From positions 1 through 9,891 of the forward strand of contig JAUYDN010000035.1 of the NCBI GenBank assembly GCA_030691775.1: a stretch of DNA of 9,891 nt, read 5' to 3'. The position numbers and the translations under genes were made by a program. The notes under the pieces are model-generated. The model saw nothing but the letters and a program-made list of their open reading frames with translations. It was not told the DNA's origin and did no database searches. Shown here piece by piece: positions 6,526 to 9,891 of the stretch; positions within the stretch are counted from its first letter, which is position 1, and each line of letters begins with the position of its first letter. The DNA is from Dehalococcoidia bacterium (GTDB taxonomy: Bacteria; Chloroflexota; Dehalococcoidia; Dehalococcoidales; Fen-1064).

Positions 6526-7588
6526 CTATGGTGGTGGACATATATTGCTTTATCAGGTCTATCTGGGGGACGGGAGTGGGGTCCGCCCGGTTCAAGATTG
6601 CCAGGTAGTAGCTCGTGAAATCGCCCAGGAGAATCAGACCCAGCACGCGGATAAACAGATTATCCCCGACGCCGTCAACCACCTCGAAGGGGATTTGATT
6701 TTCCTCGAGTATCTTCGTCACCATTTCATATTGGACCTTGACACGCGGATGTAAAGAGGGTCCTCTAAGAAGGACCGTGAACAGGTGTTTTTTCGCTTGC
6801 AAGGGGTGGGTATAGCCAACGATGGCATTATGAATCAGCTCAGGAAAGATTTCGAAAAATGCCCAGTTTTTGCTGTTTTCGTTGAACTGTGTTTTCCAGC
6901 GGCGGGCGACACCGGCAAGCACCCCGGCGCCGTAAGTTACGATGATGTTACCGTGGAGTTTTTGCGCCAGCTGTTTAGCGCGGTTGGATTCCGTGGGTAC
7001 GGTAATATCGAGCTGGTCGACCATGCTGGTGAGCGTAGTGATTGCCTGTTGCATGTCCGCGGTCGTGTCACTCAGCAGGCCGAGTTTGTTGAAAATCCCC
7101 ACCAACGAGGCGAATGTGTACGGGAAAGTAGCGCGGGGCGGGGCGGGGTAATCGATTATCGAGAAAAAGATATTCTCCTTCTCCGCAAGCTCGCCAAGTT
7201 TACCTCCGGATGTCAGGATGAGCTTTTTAGCCGGTGATTGTAACAATTGATTCACCGCTGAAAGTGTTTCCTCGGTGTTGCCAGAGTAACTGACGGCGAT
7301 AACAAGAGTTTTATCATCGACGAAACGCGGCAGGTCGAAATCACGGTGTACCCAGACCGGGACGGAGCTTTCGGTCGCCAGGAGGTTACTTACCACCTCT
7401 CCCCCGATTGCCGAGCCGCCCATTCCCAGGATGACGACCTTGTTAATCTGCTCGTATTCGGAAGGCAATCCGTAGTTCACTACCTTGTTCCAGGCGCTGT
7501 GGCATTGCTCTGGGAAATGCTTTAAATGGCTCAACATGCCGGACGGGTCATATTTGCGGTGCACCGAAAGACTATCTAAATTGACCAT
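6518..7588 (-). CDS. Bifunctional phosphoglucose/phosphomannose isomerase
   Basis: This 356-aa SIS-fold enzyme interconverts glucose-6-phosphate or mannose-6-phosphate with fructose-6-phosphate. The first SIS domain has VVILGMGGSAIGG (51-63) and the phosphate-binding SYSGNTEET (100-108). PPRATFPYTF (150-159) precedes the second domain. NENSKNWAFFEIFPELIHN holds the candidate catalytic pair E237 and H253. Their 16-residue spacing equals that of the Glu203 and His219 pair known from the Pyrobaculum enzyme. The C-terminal DPTPVPQIDLIKQY (336-349) is characteristic of this family. This is not the classical 550-aa PGI. It opens the leftward operon: AAGGAG lies 5 bases before the ATG, and the stop TAA at 6518-6520 lies within or beside the ROK start. 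It would feed hexose phosphates from the divergent phosphorylase and the kinase into glycolysis, or draw mannose-6-phosphate for sugar-nucleotide synthesis. The relative PGI and PMI activities cannot be told from sequence. Confidence 0.93.
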   Translation of the reverse strand: MVNLDSLSVHRKYDPSGMLSHLKHFPEQCHSAWNKVVNYGLPSEYEQINKVVILGMGGSAIGGEVVSNLLATESSVPVWVHRDFDLPRFVDDKTLVIAVSYSGNTEETLSAVNQLLQSPAKKLILTSGGKLGELAEKENIFFSIIDYPAPPRATFPYTFASLVGIFNKLGLLSDTTADMQQAITTLTSMVDQLDITVPTESNRAKQLAQKLHGNIIVTYGAGVLAGVARRWKTQFNENSKNWAFFEIFPELIHNAIVGYTHPLQAKKHLFTVLLRGPSLHPRVKVQYEMVTKILEENQIPFEVVDGVGDNLFIRVLGLILLGDFTSYYLAILNRADPTPVPQIDLIKQYMSTTIGE

Positions 7589-7622
7589 GTCGGCTCCTTA
7601 TATTTTGCATAATGTTGTCTAT

Positions 7623-7651
7623 AATGTAACCTATCAGGTCTTGAAACTCAA
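7623..7651 (-). promoter_or_regulatory. Putative promoter of the isomerase-kinase-nucleotidyltransferase operon
   Basis: On the minus strand TTGAGT (complement of 7646-7651) is followed after 17 bases by TACATT (complement of 7623-7628). Each matches four or five of the six consensus bases. Transcription would start near 7616 and leave a leader of about 28 bases. It is the best-spaced pair in the divergent gap, but both boxes are imperfect. Confidence 0.35.
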
Positions 7652-7694
7652 CTGTAAATTTTTTATCCGGGGTGGTATAGTTACGGGCATATTG

Positions 7695-7713
7695 TAGTAT
7701 ACTATAGGATAAT
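7695..7713 (+). promoter_or_regulatory. AT-rich palindrome and -10-like boxes upstream of the phosphorylase
   Basis: TAGTATACTA at 7695-7704 is a perfect 10-base palindrome that contains TATACT (7698-7703), a five-of-six -10 box. GATAAT at 7708-7713 is another. No convincing -35 lies at the right distance from either, so the promoter may need an activator. The palindrome could be its site or a repressor operator. The function is inferred only from position in the divergent gap. Confidence 0.3.
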
Positions 7714-7731
7714 AATTTTTGCAGGGAGGGG

Positions 7732-9891
7732 ATGCGGTTGCTGACAGTAGATTTACCTCTACGTATAAACCGGCTGGAAGAGCTAGCACACAATCTCTGG
7801 GTAAGCTGGCATCCCCAGGCACGTGCTGTTTTCCGCGCTCTGAACTACCCGTTGTGGCGCTCGTCCGGTCACAACCCCGTCCGGGAGCTTCACGAGACCA
7901 GCCCGGAACGTCTGCGCGAAATGGCACAAAACCAGGATTTTCTCAAGCTATATGATACTGCCATCGAGATTTTCGACCGGGATATTGCCGATGGTCATTG
8001 CTGGTTTGCACAAAAATACGGTGGGAAACTCTCCAGTCCCATAGCCTATTTCTCCGCTGAATTTGCTTTTCATAACTCACTGCCCATTTATGCCGGCGGC
8101 CTGGGAGTACTCGCCGGCGATGCCGTCAAAGAAGCCTCGGATATTGCCCTGCCGATGGCAGCTGTCGGCTTGATGTACCCGCAGGGTTACTTTCACCAGC
8201 GCCTTTCCGCGGAAGGCTGGCAGGAAGAAACGTATGAACAGCTTGACTTCGACCGTTCTCCCATTACCGCCTGTCCCTGGCCCGAAGGCTGCGGTCCTCA
8301 TATACAGATACAGTTCGGAGACCGGCCGCTCTGGCTGGGCGTCTGGCTTGTAAAGGTGGGCAGGGTAAACGTCTACCTCCTGGATACAAACGTGGAATTG
8401 AATTCTCTCAATGATAGACAGCTCTCCGCCCGGCTGTATTCCGCCGACCGTGAACAACGACTCCAGCAGGAAATGGTCCTGGGTATCGGCGGGGTACGCG
8501 CTTTACGAATCCTCGGTATCAATCCGCCACTCTGGCATGGCAACGAAGGTCACACATCGTTTATGATGCTGGAACGCGTCCGTGAAGAGTTGGAAAAGGG
8601 TGCCTCTTTCAACGATGCCATCGAACGCGTCCGCGCCACCTCGGTCTTCACCACACATACTCCCGTACCTGCCGGACACGATGTTTTCTCCGAGGGGCTG
8701 ATGGAGAAGTATTTCCATCGTTACTGGGAACAAATGGGTATCGACCGTGATACCTTTATGAAGCTGGGACAGCATGACCACGCCTTCAGTTCCGATTTTA
8801 ATATGACCATCCTCGGGCTAAAGCTCTCCGAACGCTGTAATGGCGTCAGTCAGATTCACGGCAGGGTCTCCCGCAAGATGTGGCATGTACTCTGGCCCGA
8901 TAATTTCGAGGACGATGTGCCCATCGGTGCCGTCACCAACGGTGTCCATGTCCCCACCTGGCTGGCTCCGGAAATACAACAGCTGATGGAGAAATACATG
9001 GGACCGGAAATCATGGATAATCAAGATGACCCGGAATTTTGCCGTCAGGTTATGAAAATCCCGGACGAACAATTGTGGAGCTGTCACCATAACCTGAAGC
9101 GCAAGCTTTTCCACGTCATCCGTGAACGGGCAACCGAACGGTGGGCAAGCGGCAGTGCTACCGCCGAACAGGCAATCGCTATGGGTGCTCTACTGGATTC
9201 CAATACGCTCACACTGGGCTTTGTGCGCCGGTTCGTGGAATATAAACGACCGACGCTCCTGTTCCAGGATATAGAGCGTCTCAAAAAAATCGTAAGCGAC
9301 AAATGGAACCCGGTCCAGATTGTTTTCGCCGGTAAATCCCACCCGGCGGATTTCCCCTCCAAGCACCTGCTCCATAAAGTTTATTCTATGGCGCTGGATA
9401 AGGCATTCCAGGGACGGATTGTCTTCGTAGAAGATTACGATATCCACATCTCCCACTATTTGACACAGGGCATCGATGTTTGGCTCAATACCCCGCGGCG
9501 CCTGCAGGAAGCCTCGGGTACCAGCGGGATGAAGGCAGGCATCAACGGTGTGCTCAATCTCAGTGTTGCCACTGGCTGGTGGGATGAAGCATACAATGGA
9601 AAGAACGGGTGGCTCGTTGGCGACAAAATCGTCGGTATGCCCATGGATGAAGATGAAAAAGATGCCGAGGAGTTGTACAGATTGCTGGAGCAGGAAATAA
9701 TCCCTCTTTACTACCAGCGCAATAGCACCGGCTTACCGAAGGGCTGGGTGAGCATGATGAAGGAGTCTATCAGTGCTATATTGCCTGCTTTCGGCAGTCG
9801 GCGGATGATGAAAGAATATACGGAAAAAATGTACATTCCTGTCATTAACCAGTCTGCATCCCAACCATCAGGCAATAAATTCCCGGTATCG
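7732..9891 (+). CDS. glgP: Alpha-glucan phosphorylase (GT35, short form), open at the right edge
   Basis: The frame is open for 720 codons without a stop. The enzyme uses phosphate to cleave terminal alpha-1,4-glucosyl units from glycogen-type glucan, giving glucose-1-phosphate, with pyridoxal phosphate as cofactor. Visible marks are ELAHNLWVSWHP (17-28), YFSAEFAF (106-113), IYAGGLGVLAGD (119-130), WHGNEGH (268-274), TTHTPVPAGHD (307-317), TNGVHVPTW (402-410), RRFVEYKRP (499-507) and AGKSHP (533-538). The PLP loop is EASGTSGMKAGINGV, with K601 as the Schiff-base lysine. The N-terminus matches the shorter bacterial/archaeal subfamily, not the approximately 800-aa classical GlgP. The frame is probably close to its natural end. 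The start is uncertain. ATG at 7732 is only 2 bases after the GGGAGG Shine-Dalgarno (7724-7729), whereas TTG at 7738 has an 8-base spacing. It is divergent from the isomerase operon that consumes its product after a phosphoglucomutase step, which is not in the window. Confidence 0.93.
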   Translation, partial: MRLLTVDLPLRINRLEELAHNLWVSWHPQARAVFRALNYPLWRSSGHNPVRELHETSPERLREMAQNQDFLKLYDTAIEIFDRDIADGHCWFAQKYGGKLSSPIAYFSAEFAFHNSLPIYAGGLGVLAGDAVKEASDIALPMAAVGLMYPQGYFHQRLSAEGWQEETYEQLDFDRSPITACPWPEGCGPHIQIQFGDRPLWLGVWLVKVGRVNVYLLDTNVELNSLNDRQLSARLYSADREQRLQQEMVLGIGGVRALRILGINPPLWHGNEGHTSFMMLERVREELEKGASFNDAIERVRATSVFTTHTPVPAGHDVFSEGLMEKYFHRYWEQMGIDRDTFMKLGQHDHAFSSDFNMTILGLKLSERCNGVSQIHGRVSRKMWHVLWPDNFEDDVPIGAVTNGVHVPTWLAPEIQQLMEKYMGPEIMDNQDDPEFCRQVMKIPDEQLWSCHHNLKRKLFHVIRERATERWASGSATAEQAIAMGALLDSNTLTLGFVRRFVEYKRPTLLFQDIERLKKIVSDKWNPVQIVFAGKSHPADFPSKHLLHKVYSMALDKAFQGRIVFVEDYDIHISHYLTQGIDVWLNTPRRLQEASGTSGMKAGINGVLNLSVATGWWDEAYNGKNGWLVGDKIVGMPMDEDEKDAEELYRLLEQEIIPLYYQRNSTGLPKGWVSMMKESISAILPAFGSRRMMKEYTEKMYIPVINQSASQPSGNKFPVS

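Noticed and set aside
8077..8457. Several antisense frames of about 90-130 aa opposite the phosphorylase gene (8077-9644)
   Set aside because: All lie opposite conserved phosphorylase motifs and have no ribosome binding sites or recognisable domains.

Overview
The window looks like a chromosomal segment of an uncultured Chloroflexota-type bacterium, possibly of the Dehalococcoidia. That placement is an inference. It rests on the gene set: a bifunctional phosphoglucose/phosphomannose isomerase, a zinc-type ROK kinase, a short alpha-glucan phosphorylase and the membrane core of a sodium-pumping decarboxylase. Base composition is moderate, and ATG, GTG and TTG starts all appear. No rRNA, tRNA, CRISPR array or phage gene was seen.

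Positions 1-733 are accessory in character. The first ten codons of an IS110-family transposase run off the left edge on the minus strand. A strong Shine-Dalgarno sequence precedes them, and an inverted repeat covers the start. Upstream of it lie several hundred bases without a credible gene. In this family that position holds the non-coding left end that encodes the bridge RNA. An imperfect palindrome at 450-521 resembles a REP/MITE element. A consensus-like promoter at 657-686 then leads into the next gene.

Positions 734-5035 read rightward. First comes a complete P2-type calcium/cation-pumping ATPase (931 aa). A structured 196-base gap follows, holding a 19-bp hairpin and two interleaved inverted repeats. 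Then come a 49-aa OadG-like gamma subunit and an OadB-like beta subunit of a Na+-translocating decarboxylase. No alpha (carboxyltransferase) or biotin-carrier gene is in view, so those partners must be encoded elsewhere.

Positions 5067-7588 form a tight leftward operon: phosphoglucose/phosphomannose isomerase, then a ROK sugar kinase (stop and start abutting or overlapping), then a small HxGH nucleotidyltransferase 28 bases on. It converges on oadB. A 143-base AT-rich region at 7589-7731 separates it from a divergent alpha-glucan phosphorylase gene. That gene is open to the right edge, with 720 codons visible. The phosphorylase would release glucose-1-phosphate from storage glucan, the ROK kinase would phosphorylate free hexose, and the isomerase would move hexose-6-phosphates to fructose-6-phosphate. 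The segment therefore looks like a glycogen or hexose entry module beside an ion-transport module. The nucleotidyltransferase's sugar substrate is not known.

The least explained signals are non-coding: the structured leader before the decarboxylase genes, the IS110 upstream region and the REP-like palindrome.
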